Shown one piece after another: positions 34,654 to 48,695 of a stretch of 64,000 bases of DNA. Origin of the DNA: Petrolisthes cinctipes (Eukaryota; Arthropoda; Malacostraca; Decapoda; Porcellanidae); NCBI GenBank assembly GCA_033782935.1, contig JAWQEG010000004.1, positions 434,001-498,000 on the forward strand. Reading direction: 5' to 3'. The notes beneath the pieces were generated by a model. It ran no database searches. It was not told the origin of the DNA and was given only the letters and a program-made list of their open reading frames with translations. Each line of letters begins with the position of its first letter. The first letter of the stretch is position 1. The position numbers were made by a program, and so were the translations under genes.

Positions 34654-37600
34654 GTGTTAGAGTATTTTCAAAATACAGGCCAAAAACATACTGAAAATCG
34701 ATCTCTTAGGTGCCCAAAAGTCGATATGTGCATGCATCTTCTGTACCCGTTTATATCTCAAATTCTGGCCCTAAACACCCGAAAATTCGATATTTTATGG
34801 TCCCAGAAGCGTTCTGTACATGCCTACTCCGTGTTAGAGTATTTTCAAAATTCAGGCCCAAAACATGCTGAAAATCGATATTTTTGGAGCCCAAAGTCAA
34901 TATGTGCATGTATCTTCTGTACCCGTTTATATCTCAAATTCAGGCTCAAAACACCCGAAAATTCAATATTTTGGGGTCCCAGAAGCAATCTGTACATGCC
35001 TATTCAGTGCTGGAATATTTTCAAAATATAGGCTAAAAACATGCTAAAAATCGATCTTTCAGGTGCCAAAAAGTCGATATCTCAAATTCAGTCCCAAAAC
35101 ACCCGAAAATTCGATATTTAGGGGTCCCAGAAGCGATCTGTACATGCCTACTCCGTGTTAGAGTATTTTCAAAATTCAGGCCAAAAACATACTGAAAATC
35201 GATCTTTTAGGTGCACAAAAGTCGATATGTGCATGCATCTTCAGTACCCGTTTATATCTCAAATTCAGGCTCAAAACACCCGAAAATTCAATATTTTGGG
35301 GTCCCAGAAGCAATCTGTACATGCCTACTCAGTGTTAGAGTATTTTCAAAATACAGGCCCAAAACATGCTGAAAATCGATATTTTAGATGCCCAAAGTCA
35401 ATATGTGCATGTATCTTCTGTACCCGTTTATATCTCAAATTCAGGCTCAAAACACCCGTAAATTCAATATTTTGGGGTCCCAGAAGCAATCTGTACAGTG
35501 CTAGAATATTTTCAAAATATAGGCTAAAAACATGCTAAAAATCGATCTTTTAAGTGCCAAAAAGTCGGTATCTCAAATTCAGTCCCAAAACACCCGAAAA
35601 TTCGATATTTAGGGGTCCCAGAAGCGATCTGTACATGCCTACTCCGTGTTAGAGTATTTTCAAAATACAGGCCAAAAACATACTGAAAATCGATCTTTTA
35701 GGTGCCCAAAAGTCGATATGTGCATGCATCTTCTGTACCCGTTTATATCTCAAATTCTGGCCCTAAACACCCGAAAATTCGATATTTTGGGGTCCCAGAA
35801 GCGATCTGTACATGCCTACTCCGTGTTAGAGTATTTTCAAAATTCAGGCCCAAAACATGCTGAAAATCGATATTTTTGGTGCCCAAAGTCAATATGTGCA
35901 TGTATCTTCTGTACCCGTTTATATCTCAAATTCAGGCTCAAAACACCCGAAAATTCAATATTTTGGGGTCCCAGAAGCAATCTGTACATGCCTACTCAGT
36001 GCTAGAATATTTTCAAAATATAGGCTAAAAACATGCTAAAAATCGATCTTTTAGGTGCCAAAAAGTCGATATCTCAAATTCAGTCCCAAAACACCCGAAA
36101 ATTCGATATTTAGGGGTCCCAGAAGCGATCTGTACATGCCTACTCCGTGTTAGAGTATTTTCAAAATACATGCTCAAAACATACTGAAAATCGATCTTTT
36201 AGGTGCACAAAAGTCGATATGTGCATGCATCTTCAGTACCCGTTTACATCTCAAATTCAGGCTCAAAACACCCGAAAATTCAATATTTTGGGGTCCCAGA
36301 AGCAATCTGTACATGCCTACTCAGTGTTAGAGTATTTTCAAAATTCAGGCCCAAAACATGCTGAAAATCGATATTTTAGATGCCCAAAGTCAATATGTGC
36401 ATGTATCTTCTGTACCCGTTTATATCTCAAATTCAGGCTCAAAACACCCGAAAATTCAATATTTTGGGGTCCCAGAAGCAATCTGTACAGTGCTAGAATA
36501 TTTTCAAAATATAGGCTAAAAACATGCTAAAAATCGATCTTTTAGGTGCCAAAAAGTCGATATCTCAAATTCAGTACCAAAACACCCGAAAATTCGATAT
36601 TTAGGGGTCCCAGAAGCGATCTGTACATGCCTACTCCGTGTTAGGGTATTTTCAAAATACATGCTCAAAACATACTGAAAATCGATCTTTTAGGTGCACA
36701 AAAGTCGATATGTGCATGCATCTTCAGTACCCGTTTATATCTCAAATTCAGGCTCAAAACACCCGAAAATTCAATATTTTGGGGTCCCAGAAGCAATCTG
36801 TACATGCCTACTCAGTGTTAGACTATTTTCAAAATACAGGCCCAAAACATGCTGAAAATCGATATTTTAGATGCCCAAAGTCAATATGTGCATGTATCTT
36901 CTGTACCCGTTTATATCTCAAATTCAGGCTCAAAACACCCGAAAATTCAATATTTTGGGGTCCCAGAAGCAATCTGTACATGCCTACACAGTGCTAGAAT
37001 ATTTTCAAAATATAGGCTAAAAACATGCTAAAAATCGACATTTTAGATGCCAAAAAATCGATATCTCAAATTCAGTCCCAAAACACCCGAAAATTCGATA
37101 TTTAGAGGTCCCAGAAGGTATCTGTACATGCCTACTCCGTGTTAGAGTATTTTCAAAATACAGGCCAAAAATATACTGAAAATCGATCTTTTAGGTGCCC
37201 AAAAGTCGATATGTGCATGCATCTTCTGTACCCGTTTATATTTCAAATTCTGGCCCTAAACACCCGAAAATTCGATATTTTGGGGTCCCAGAAGCGATCT
37301 GTACATGCCTACTCCGTGTTAGAGTATTTTCAAAATTCAGGCCCAAAACATGCTGAAAATCGATATTTTTGGTGCCCAATGTCAATATGTGCATGTATCT
37401 TCTGTACCCGTTTATATCTCAAATTCAGGCTCAAAACACCCGAAAATTCAATATTTTGGGGTCCCAGAAGCAATCTGTACATGCCTACACAGTGCTAGAA
37501 TATTTTCAAAATATAGGCTAAAAACATGCTAAAAATCGACATTTTAGGTGCCAAAAAGTCAATATCTCAAATTCAGTCCCAAAACACCCGAGAATTCGAT

Positions 37601-40460
37601 ATTTAGAGGTCCCAGAAGGTATCTGTACATGCCTACTCCGTGTTAGAGTATTTTCAAAATACAGGCCAAAAACATACTGAAAATCGATCTCTTAGGTGCC
37701 CAAAAGTCGATATGTGCATGCATCTTCTGTACCCGTTTATATCTCAAATTCTGGCCCTAAACACCCGAAAATTCGATATTTTATGGTCCCAGAAGCGTTC
37801 TGTACATGCCTACTCCGTGTTAGAGTATTTTCAAAATTCAGGCCCAAAACATGCTTAAAATCGATATTTTTGGAGCCCAAAGTCAATATGTGCATGTATC
37901 TTCTGTACCCGTTTATATCTCAAATTCAGGCTCAAAACACCCGAAAATTCAATATTTTGGGGTCCCAGAAGCAATCTGTACATGCCTATTCAGTGCTGGA
38001 ATATTTTCAAAATATAGGCTAAAAACATGCTAAAAATCGATCTTTCAGGTGCCAAAAAGTCGATATCTCAAATTCAGTCCCAAAACACCCGAAAATTCGA
38101 TATTTAGGGGTCCCAGAAGCGATCTGTACATGCCTACTCCGTGTTAGAGTATTTTCAAAATTCAGGCCAAAAACATACTGAAAATCGATCTTTTAGGTGC
38201 ACAAAAGTCGATATGTGCATGCATCTTCAGTACCCGTTTATATCTCAAATTCAGGCTCAAAACACCCGAAAATTCAATATTTTGGGGTCCCAGAAGCAAT
38301 CTGTACATGCCTACTCAGTGTTAGAGTATTTTCAAAATACAGGCCCAAAACATGCTGAAAATCGATATTTTAGATGCCCAAAGTCAATATGTGCATGTAT
38401 CTTCTGTACCCGTTTATATCTCAAATTCAGGCTCAAAACACCCGTAAATTCAATATTTTGGGGTCCCAGAAGCAATCTGTACAGTGCTAGAATATTTTCA
38501 AAATATAGGCTAAAAACATGCTAAAAATCGATCTTTTAAGTGCCAAAAAGTCGGTATCTCAAATTCAGTCCCAAAACACCCGAAAATTCGATATTTAGGG
38601 GTCCCAGAAGCGATCTGTACATGCCTACTCCGTGTTAGAGTATTTTCAAAATACAGGCCAAAAACATACTGAAAATCGATCTTTTAGGTGCCCAAAAGTC
38701 GATATGTGCATGCATCTTCTGTACCCGTTTATATCTCAAATTCTGGCCCTAAACACCCGAAAATTCGATATTTTGGGGTCCCAGAAGCGATCTGTACATG
38801 CCTACTCCGTGTTAGAGTATTTTCAAAATTCAGGCCCAAAACATGCTGAAAATCGATATTTTTGGTGCCCAAAGTCAATATGTGCATGTATCTTCTGTAC
38901 CCGTTTATATCTCAAATTCAGGCTCAAAACACCCGAAAATTCAATATTTTGGGGTCCCAGAAGCAATCTGTACATGCCTACTCAGTGCTAGAATATTTTC
39001 AAAATATAGGCTAAAAACATGCTAAAAATCGATCTTTTAGGTGCCAAAAAGTCGATATCTCAAATTCAGTCCCAAAACACCCGAAAATTCGATATTTAGG
39101 GGTCCCAGAAGCGATCTGTACATGCCTACTCCGTGTTAGAGTATTTTCAAAATACATGCTCAAAACATACTGAAAATCGATCTTTTAGGTGCACAAAAGT
39201 CGATATGTGCATGCATCTTCAGTACCCGTTTACATCTCAAATTCAGGCTCAAAACACCCGAAAATTCAATATTTTGGGGTCCCAGAAGCAATCTGTACAT
39301 GCCTACTCAGTGTTAGAGTATTTTCAAAATTCAGGCCCAAAACATGCTGAAAATCGATATTTTAGATGCCCAAAGTCAATATGTGCATGTATCTTCTGTA
39401 CCCGTTTATATCTCAAATTCAGGCTCAAAACACCCGAAAATTCAATATTTTGGGGTCCCAGAAGCAATCTGTACAGTGCTAGAATATTTTCAAAATATAG
39501 GCTAAAAACATGCTAAAAATCGATCTTTTAGGTGCCAAAAAGTCGATATCTCAAATTCAGTACCAAAACACCCGAAAATTCGATATTTAGGGGTCCCAGA
39601 AGCGATCTGTACATGCCTACTCCGTGTTAGGGTATTTTCAAAATACATGCTCAAAACATACTGAAAATCGATCTTTTAGGTGCACAAAAGTCGATATGTG
39701 CATGCATCTTCAGTACCCGTTTATATCTCAAATTCAGGCTCAAAACACCCGAAAATTCAATATTTTGGGGTCCCAGAAGCAATCTGTACATGCCTACTCA
39801 GTGTTAGACTATTTTCAAAATACAGGCCCAAAACATGCTGAAAATCGATATTTTAGATGCCCAAAGTCAATATGTGCATGTATCTTCTGTACCCGTTTAT
39901 ATCTCAAATTCAGGCTCAAAACACCCGAAAATTCAATATTTTGGGGTCCCAGAAGCAATCTGTACATGCCTACACAGTGCTAGAATATTTTCAAAATATA
40001 GGCTAAAAACATGCTAAAAATCGACATTTTAGATGCCAAAAAATCGATATCTCAAATTCAGTCCCAAAACACCCGAAAATTCGATATTTAGAGGTCCCAG
40101 AAGGTATCTGTACATGCCTACTCCGTGTTAGAGTATTTTCAAAATACAGGCCAAAAATATACTGAAAATCGATCTTTTAGGTGCCCAAAAGTCGATATGT
40201 GCATGCATCTTCTGTACCCGTTTATATTTCAAATTCTGGCCCTAAACACCCGAAAATTCGATATTTTGGGGTCCCAGAAGCGATCTGTACATGCCTACTC
40301 CGTGTTAGAGTATTTTCAAAATTCAGGCCCAAAACATGCTGAAAATCGATATTTTTGGTGCCCAATGTCAATATGTGCATGTATCTTCTGTACCCGTTTA
40401 TATCTCAAATTCAGGCTCAAAACACCCGAAAATTCAATATTTTGGGGTCCCAGAAGCAAT
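34500..40460. repeat. Recent tandem duplication, period 2986 bp
   Basis: Two blocks of about 2986 bp (about 34.50-37.48 and 37.49-40.46 kb) agree almost base for base. Shared marks at the same offset include CCCGAGAATTCG (34601/37587), TTTTATGGTCCC, GGTATCTC for GATATCTC, CGTTTACATCTC, GTTAGGGTATTT and CCAATGTCAATATG. The only private difference I noted is ATGCTTAAAATCG near 37854. The end is marked by CTGTTCAGTG at 40462, absent from 37476. Confidence 0.93.
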
Positions 40461-40615
40461 CTGTTCAGTGCTAGAATATTTTCAAAATATAGGCTAAAAA
40501 CATGCTAAAAATCGATCTTTTAGGTGCCAAAAAGTCGATATCTCAAATTCAGTCAAAAAACACCCGAAAATTCGATATTTAGGGGTCCCAGAAGCGATCT
40601 GTACATGCCTACTCC
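34654..40615. repeat. Array segment 8: trimers within a 2986-bp duplication
   Basis: Units: 34654, 35155 (del), 35646, 36147 (del), 36638, 37139, then the same series again at 37640, 38141 (del), 38632, 39133 (del), 39624, 40125 (del). The units at 35155 and 38141 open with a B-like AATTCAGGCC front on an A2 body. Those at 36638 and 39624 share GTTAGGGTATTT and GTTAGACTATTT. Those at 37139 and 40125 share AAAAATATACTG and TATATTTCAAATTC. Confidence 0.92.
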
Positions 40616-43600
40616 GTGTTAGAGTATTTTCAAAATATATGCTCAAAACATACTGAAAATCGATCTTTTAGGTACACAAAAGTCGATATGTGCATGCATC
40701 TTCAGTACCCGTTTATATCTCAAATTCAGGCTCAAAACACCCGAAAATTCAATATATTGGGGTCCCAGAAGCAATCTGTACATGCCTACTCAGTGTTAGA
40801 GTATTTTCAAAATACAGGCCCAAAACATGCTGAAAATCGATATTTTACTTGCACAAAAAGTCAATATGTGCATGTATCTTCTGTACCCGTTTATATCTCA
40901 AATTCAGGCTCAAAACACCCGAAAATTCAATATTTTGGGGTCCCAGAAGCAATCTGTACATGCCTACACAGTGCTAGAATATTTTCAAAATATAGGCTAA
41001 AAACATGCTAAAAATCGACATTTTAGGAGCCAAAAAATCGATATCTCAAATTCAGTCCCAAAACACCCGAAAATTCGATATTTAGAGGTCCCAGAAGGTA
41101 TCTGTACATGCCTACTCCGTGTTAGAGTATTTTCAAAATACAGGCCAAAAACATACTGAAAATCGATCTTTTAGGTGCCCAAAAGTCGATATGTGCATGC
41201 ATCTTCTGTACCCGTTTATATTTCAAATTCTGGCCCTAAACACCCGAAAATTCGATATTTTGGGGTCCCAGAAGCGATCTGTACATGCCTACTCCGTGTT
41301 AGAGTATTTTCAAAATACAGGCCCAAAACATGCTGAAAATCGATATTTTAGATGCCCAAAGTCAATATGTGCATGTATCTTCTTTACCCGTTTATATCTC
41401 AAATTCAGGCTCAAAACACCCGAAAATTCAATATTTTGGGGTCCCAGAAGCAATCTGTACATGCCTACACAGTGCTAGAATATTTTCAAAATATAGGCTA
41501 AAAACATGCTAAAAATCGACATTTTAGGTGCCAAAAAATCGATATCTCTAATTCAGTCCCAAAACACCCGAAAATTCGATATTTAGAGGTCCCAGAAGGT
41601 ATCTGTATGTGCCTACTCCGTGTTAGAGTATTTTCAAAATACGGGCCAAAAACATACTGAAAATCGATCTTTTAGGTGCCCAAAAGTCGATATGTGCATG
41701 CATCTTCTGTACCCGTTTATATCTCAAATTCTGGCCCTAAACACCCGAAAATTCGATATTTTGGGGTCCCAGAAGCGATCTGTACATGCCTACTCCGTGT
41801 TAGAGTATTTTCAAAATTCAGGCCCAAAACATGCTGAAAATCGATATTATTGGTGCCCAAAGTCAATATGTGCATGTATCTTCTGTACCCGTTTATATCT
41901 CAAATTCAGGCTCAAAACACCCGAAAATTCAATATTTTGGGGTCCCAGAAGCAATCTGTACAGTGCTAGAATATTTTCAAAATATAGGCTAAAAACATGC
42001 TAAAAATCGACATTTTAGGTGCCAAAAAATCGATATCTCAAATTCAGTCCCAAAACACCCGAAAATTCGATATTTAGAGGTCCCAGAAGGTATCTGTATA
42101 TGCCTACTCCGTGTTAGAGTATTTTCAAAATACAGGCCAAAAACATACTGAAAATCGATCTTTTAGGTGCCCAAAAGTCGATATGTGCATGCATCTTCTG
42201 TACCCGTTTATATCTCAAATTCTGGCCCTAAACACCCGAAAATTCGATATTTTGGGGTCCCAGAAGCGATCTGTACATGCCTACTCCGTGTTAGAGTATT
42301 TTCAAAATTCAGGCCCAAAACATGCTGAAAATCGATATTTTTGGTGCCCAAAGTCAATATGTGCATGTATCTTCTGTACCCGTTTATATCTCAAATTCAG
42401 GCTCAAAACACCCGAAAATTCAATATTTTGGGGTCCCAGAAGCAATCTGTACATGCCTACTCAGTGCTAGAATATTTTCAAAATATAGGCTAAAAACATG
42501 CTAAAAATCGATCTTTTAGGTGCCAAAAAGTCAATATCTCAAATTCAGTCCCAAAACACCCGAAAATTCGATATTTAGGGGTCCCAGAAGCGATCTGTAC
42601 ATGCCCCTACTCCGTGTTAGAGTATTTTCAAAATACATGCTCAAAACATACTGAAAATCGATCTTTTAGGTGCACAAAAGTCGATATGTGCATGCATCTT
42701 CTGTACCCGTTTATATCTCAAATTCTGGCCCTAAACACCCGAAAATTCGATATTTTGGGGTCCCAGAAGCGATCTGTACATGCCTACTCGGTGTTAGAGT
42801 ATTTTCAAAATTCAGGCCCAAAACATGCTGAAAATCGATATTTTTGGTGCCCAAAGTCAATATGTGCATGTATCTTCTGTACCCGTTTATATCTCAAATT
42901 CAGGCTCAAAACACCCGAAAATTCAATATTTTGGGGTCCCAGAAGCAATCTGTACATGCCTACTCAGTGCTAGAATATTTTCAAAATATAGGCTAAAAAC
43001 ATGCTAAAAATCGATCTTTTAGGTGCCAAAAAGTCAATATCTCAAATTCAGTCCCAAAACACCCGAAAATTCGATATTTAGGGGTCCTAGAAGCGATCTG
43101 TACATGCCTACTCCGTGTTAGAGTATTTTCAAAAAACATGCTCAAAACATACTGAAAATCGATCTTTTAGGTGCACAAAAGTCGATATGTGCATGCATCT
43201 TCAGTACCCGTTTATATCTCAAATTCAGGCTCAAAACACCCGAAAATTCAATATTTTGGGGTCCCAGAAGCAATCTGTACATGCCTACTCAGTGTTAGAG
43301 TATTTTCAAAATACAGGCCCAAAACATGCTGAAAATCGATATTTTAGATGCCCAAAGTCAATATGTGCATGTATCTTCTTTACCCGTTTATATCTCAAAT
43401 TCAGGCTCAAAACACCCGAAAATTCAATATTTTGGGGTCCCAGAAGCAATCTGTACATGCCTACACAGTGCTAGAATATTTTCAAAATATAGGCTAAAAA
43501 CATGCTAAAAATCGACATTTTAGGTGCCAAAAAATCGATATCTCTAATTCAGTCCCAAAACACCCGAAAATTCGATATTTAGAGGTCCCAGAAGGTATCT

Positions 43601-46600
43601 GTATATGCCTACTCCGTGTTAGAGTATTTTCAAAATACGGGCCAAAAACATACTGAAAATCGATCTTTTAGGTGCCCAAAAGTCGATATGTGCATGCATC
43701 TTCTGTACCCGTTTATATCTCAAATTCTGGCCCTAAACACCCGAAAATTCGATATTTTGGGGTCCCAGAAGCGATCTGTACATGCCTACTCCGTGTTAGA
43801 GTATTTTCAAAATTCAGGCCAAAAACATGCTGAAAATCGATATTTTTGGTGCCCAAAGTCAATATGTGCATGTATCTTCTGTACCCGTTTATATCTCAAA
43901 TTCAGGCTCAAAACACCCGAAAATTCAATATTTTGGGGTCCCAGAAGCAATCTGTACAGTGCTAGAATATTTTCAAAATATAGGCTAAAAACATGCTAAA
44001 AATCGATCTTTTAGGTGCCAAAAAGTCAATATCTCAAATTCAGTCCCAAAACACCCGAAAATTCGATATTTAGGGGTCCCAGAAGCGATCTGTACATGCC
44101 CCTACTCCGTGTTAGAGTATTTTAAAAATACATGCTCAAAACATACTGAAAATCGATCTTTTAGGTGCACAAAAGTCAATATGTGCATGCATCTTCTGTA
44201 CCCGTTTATATCTCAAATTCTGGCCCTAAACACCCGAAAATTCGATATTTTGGGGTCCCAGAAGCGATCTGTACATGCCTACTCCGTGTTAGAGTATTTT
44301 CAAAATTCAGGCCCAAAACATGCTGAAAATCGATATTTTTGGTGCCCAAAGTCAATATGTGCATGTATCTTCTGTACCCGTTTATATCTCAAATTCAGGC
44401 TCAAAACACCCGAAAATTCAATATTTTGGGGTCCCAGAAGCAATCTGTACATGCCTACACAGTGCTAGAATATTTTCAAAATATAGGCTAAAAACATGCT
44501 AAAAATCGACATTTTAGGTGCCAAAAAATCGATATCTCAAATTCAGTCCCAAAACACCCGAAAATTCGATATTTAGAGGTCCCAGAAGGTATCTGTATAT
44601 GCCTACTCCGTGTTAGAGTATTTTCAAAATACAGGCCAAAAACATACTGAAAATCGATCTTTTAGGTGCTCAAAAGTCGATATGTGCATGCATCTTCTGT
44701 ACCCGTTTATATCTCAAATTCTGGCCCTAAACACCCGAAAATTCGATATTTTGGGGTCCCAGAAGCGATCTGTACATGCCTACTCCGTGTTAGAGTATTT
44801 TCAAAATTCAGGCCCAAAACATGCTGAAAATCGATATTTTTGGTGCCCAAAGTCAATATGTGCATGTATCTTCTGTACCCGTTTATATCTCAAATTCAGG
44901 CTCAAAACACCCGAAAATTCAATATTTTGGGGTCCCAGAAGCAATCTGTACATGCCTACTCAGTGCTAGAATATTTTCAAAATATAGGCTAAAAACATGC
45001 TAAAAATCGATCTTTTAGGTGCCAAAAAGTCAATATCTCAAATTCAGTCCCAAAACACCCGAAAATTCGATATTTAGGGGTCCCAGAAGCGATCTGTACA
45101 TGCCCCTACTCCGTGTTAGAGTATTTTCAAAATACATGCTCAAAACATACTGAAAATCGATCTTTTAGGTGCACAAAAGTCGATATGTGCATGCATCTTC
45201 TGTACCCGTTTATATCTCAAATTCTGGCCCTAAACACCCGAAAATTCGATATTTTGGGGTCCCAGAAGCGATCTGTACATGCCTACTCGGTGTTAGAGTA
45301 TTTTCAAAATTCAGGCCCAAAACATGCTGAAAATCGATATTTTTGGTGCCCAAAGTCAATATGTGCATGTATCTTCTGTACCCGTTTATATCTCAAATTC
45401 AGGCTCAAAACACCCGAAAATTCAATATTTTGGGGTCCCAGAAGCAATCTGTACATGCCTACTCAGTGCTAGAATATTTTCAAAATATAGGCTAAAAACA
45501 TGCTAAAAATCGATCTTTTAGGTGCCAAAAAGTCAATATCTCAAATTCAGTCCCAAAACACCCGAAAATTCGATATTTAGGGGTCCCAGAAGCGATCTGT
45601 ACATGCCCCTACTCCGTGTTAGAGTATTTTCAAAATACATGCTCAAAACATACTGAAAATCGATCTTTTAGGTGCACAAAAGTCGATATGTGCATGCATC
45701 TTCTGTACCCGTTTATATCTCAAATTCTGGCCCTAAACACCCGAAAATTCGATATTTTGGGGTCCCAGAAGCGATCTGTACATGCCTACTCGGTGTTAGA
45801 GTATTTTCAAAATTCAGGCCCAAAACATGCTGAAAATCGATATTTTTGGTGCCCAAAGTCAATATGTGCATGTATCTTCTGTACCCGTTTATATCTCAAA
45901 TTCAGGCTCAAAACACCCGAAAATTCAATATTTTGGGGTCCCAGAAGCAATCTGTACATGCCTACACAGTGGTAGAATATTTTCAAAATATAGGCTAAAA
46001 ACATGCTAAAAATCGACATTTTAGGTGCCAGAAAATCGATATCTTAAATTCAGTCCCAAAACACCCGAAAATTCGATATTTAGGGGTCCCAGAAGTGTTC
46101 TGTACATGCCTACTCCGTGTTAGAGTATTTTCAAAAAACATGCTCAAAACATACTGAAAATCGATCTTTTAGGTGCACAAAAGTCGATACGTGCATGCAT
46201 CTTCAGTACCCGTTTATATCTCAAATTCAGGCTCAAAACACCCGAAAATTCAATATTTTGGGATCCCAGAAGCAATCTGTACATGCCTACTCAGTGTTAG
46301 AGTATTTTCAAAATACAGGCCCAAAACATGCTGAAAATCGATATTTTAGATGCCCAAAGTCAATATGTGCATGTATCTTCTGTACCCGTTTATATCTCAA
46401 ATTCAGGCTCAAAACACCCGAAAATTCAATATTTTGGGGTCCCAGAAGCAATCTGTACATGCCTACACAGTGCTAGAATATTTTCAAAATATAGGCTAAA
46501 AACATGCTAAAAATCGACATTTTAGGTGCCAAAAAATCGATATCTCAAATTCAGTCCCAAAACACCCGAAAATTCGATATTTAGAGGTCCCAGAAGGTAT

Positions 46601-47441
46601 CTGTACATGCCTACTCCGTGTTAGAGTATTTTCAAAATACAGGCCGAAAACATACTGAAAATCGATATTTTAGATGCCCAAAGTCAATATGTGCATGTAT
46701 CTTCTGTACCCGTTTATATCTCAAATTCAGGCTCAAAACACCCGAAAATTCAATATTTTGGGGTCCCAGAAGCAATCTGTACATGCCTCCACAGTGCTAG
46801 AATATTTTCAAAATATTGGCTAAAAACATGCTAAAAATCGACATTTTAGGTGTCAAAAAATCGATATCTCAAATACAGTCCCAAAACACCCGAAAATTCG
46901 ATATTTAGAGGTCCCAGAAGGTATCTGTACATGCCTACTCCGTGTTAGAGTATTTTCAAAATACAGGCCAAAAACATACTGAAAATCGATCTCTTAGGTG
47001 CCCAAAAGTCAATATGTGCATGCATCTTCTGTACCCGTTTATATCTCAAATTCTGGCCCTAAACACCCGAAAATTCGATATTTTGTGGTCCCAGAAGCGT
47101 TCTGTACATGCCTACTCCGTGTTAGAGTATTTTCAAAATTCAGGCCCAAAACATGCTGAAAATCGATATTTTTGGAGCCCAAAGTCAATATGTGCATGTA
47201 TCTTCTGTACCCGTTTATATCTCAAATTCAGGCTCAAACACCCGAAAATTCAATATTTTGGGGTCCCAGAAGCAATCTGTACATGCCTATTCAGTTCTGG
47301 AATATTTTCAAAATATAGGCTAAAAACATGCTAAAAATCGATCTTTCAGGTGCCAAAAAGTCGATATCTCAAATTCAGTCCCAAAACACCCGAAAATTCG
47401 ATATTTAGGGGTCCCAGAAGCGATCTGTACATGCCTACTCC
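40616..47441. repeat. Array segment 9: trimers, several with a 2-bp insertion
   Basis: Units: 40616 (503 bp, odd TTTTACTTGCACAAAAAG in B), 41119, 41620 (del, but with C1), 42111 (503), 42614, 43115, 43616 (493: deletion plus 2-bp insertion), 44109, 44610 (503), 45113 (503), 45616, 46117, 46618 (324-bp dimer), 46942 (500 bp, one A missing in GGCTCAAACACCC). The 503-bp units starting at 42111, 44610 and 45113 come from ATGCCCCTAC in place of ATGCCTAC at the C/A junction. Confidence 0.9.
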
Positions 47442-47618
47442 GTGTTAGAGTATTTTCAAAATACATGCTCAAAACATACTGAAAATCGATCTTTTAGGTG
47501 CACAAAAGTCGATATGTGCATGCATCTTCAGTACCCGTTTATATCTCAAATTCAGGCTCAAAACACCCGAAAATTCAATATTTTGGGGTCCCAGAAGCGA
47601 TCTGTACATGCCTACTCC
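47442..47618. repeat. Extra A2 monomer in direct tandem with another A2
   Basis: A full A2 monomer is followed directly by a second A2 (47619) with no B or C between them. The first copy's tail ends GAAGCGATC and CTCCGTG, as in A1 or C2, rather than GAAGCAATC and CTCAGTG. This fits an out-of-register exchange at the 3' end. It is the only A-A doublet I found. Confidence 0.87.
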
Positions 47619-48695
47619 GTGTTAGAGTATTTTCAAAATACATGCTCAAAACATACTGAAAATCGATCTTTTAGGTGCACAAAAGTCGATATGTGCATGC
47701 ATCTTCAGTACCCGTTTATATCTCAAATTCAGGCTCAAAACACCCGAAAATTCAATATTTTGGGGTCCCAGAAGCAATCTGTACATGCCTACTCAGTGTT
47801 AGACTATTTTCAAAATACAGGCCCAAAACATGCTGAAAATCGATATTTTAGATGCCCAAAGTCAATATGTGCATGTATCTTCTGTACCCGTTTATATATC
47901 AAATTCAGGCTCAAAACACCTGAAAATTCAATATTTTGGGGTCCCAGAAGCAATCTGTACAGTGCTAGAATATTTTCAAAATATAGGCTAAAAACATGCT
48001 AAAAATCGATCTTTTAAGTGCCAAAAAGTCGATATCTCAAATTCAGTCCCAAAACACCCGAAAATTCGATATTTAGGGGTCCCAGAAGCGATCTGTACAT
48101 GCCTACTCCATGTTAGAGTATTTTCAAAATACAGGCCAAAAACATACTGAAAATCGATCTTTTAGGTGCCCAAAAGTCGATATGTGCATGCATCTTCTGT
48201 ACCCGTTTATATCTCAAATTCTGGCCCTAAACACCCGAAAATTCGATATTTTGGGGTCCCAGAAGCGATGTGTACATGCCTACTCCGTGTTAGAGTATTT
48301 TCAAAATTCAGGCCCAAAACATGCTGAAAATCGATATTTTTGGTGCCCAAAGTCAATATGTGCATGTATCATCTGTACCCGTTTATATCTTAAATTCAGG
48401 CTCAAAACACCTGAAAATTCAATATTTTGGGGTCCCAGAAGCAATCTGTACATGCCTACTCAGTGCTAGAATATTTTCAAAATATAGGCTAAAAACTTGC
48501 TAAAAATCGATCTTTTAGGTGCCAAAAAGTCGATATCTCAAATTCAGTCCCAAAACACCCGAAAATTCGATATTTAGGGGTCCCAGAAGCGATCTGTACA
48601 TGCCTACTCCGTGTTAGAGTATTTTCAAAATACATGCTCAAAACATTCTGAAAATCGATCTTTTAGGTGCACAAAAGTCAATATGTGCATGCATC

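Noticed and set aside
34500..40460. Treating the near-identical 2986-bp copies as certain biology
   Set aside because: High-identity satellites are prone to assembly duplication. The sequence alone cannot separate the two, so it is reported with that caveat.
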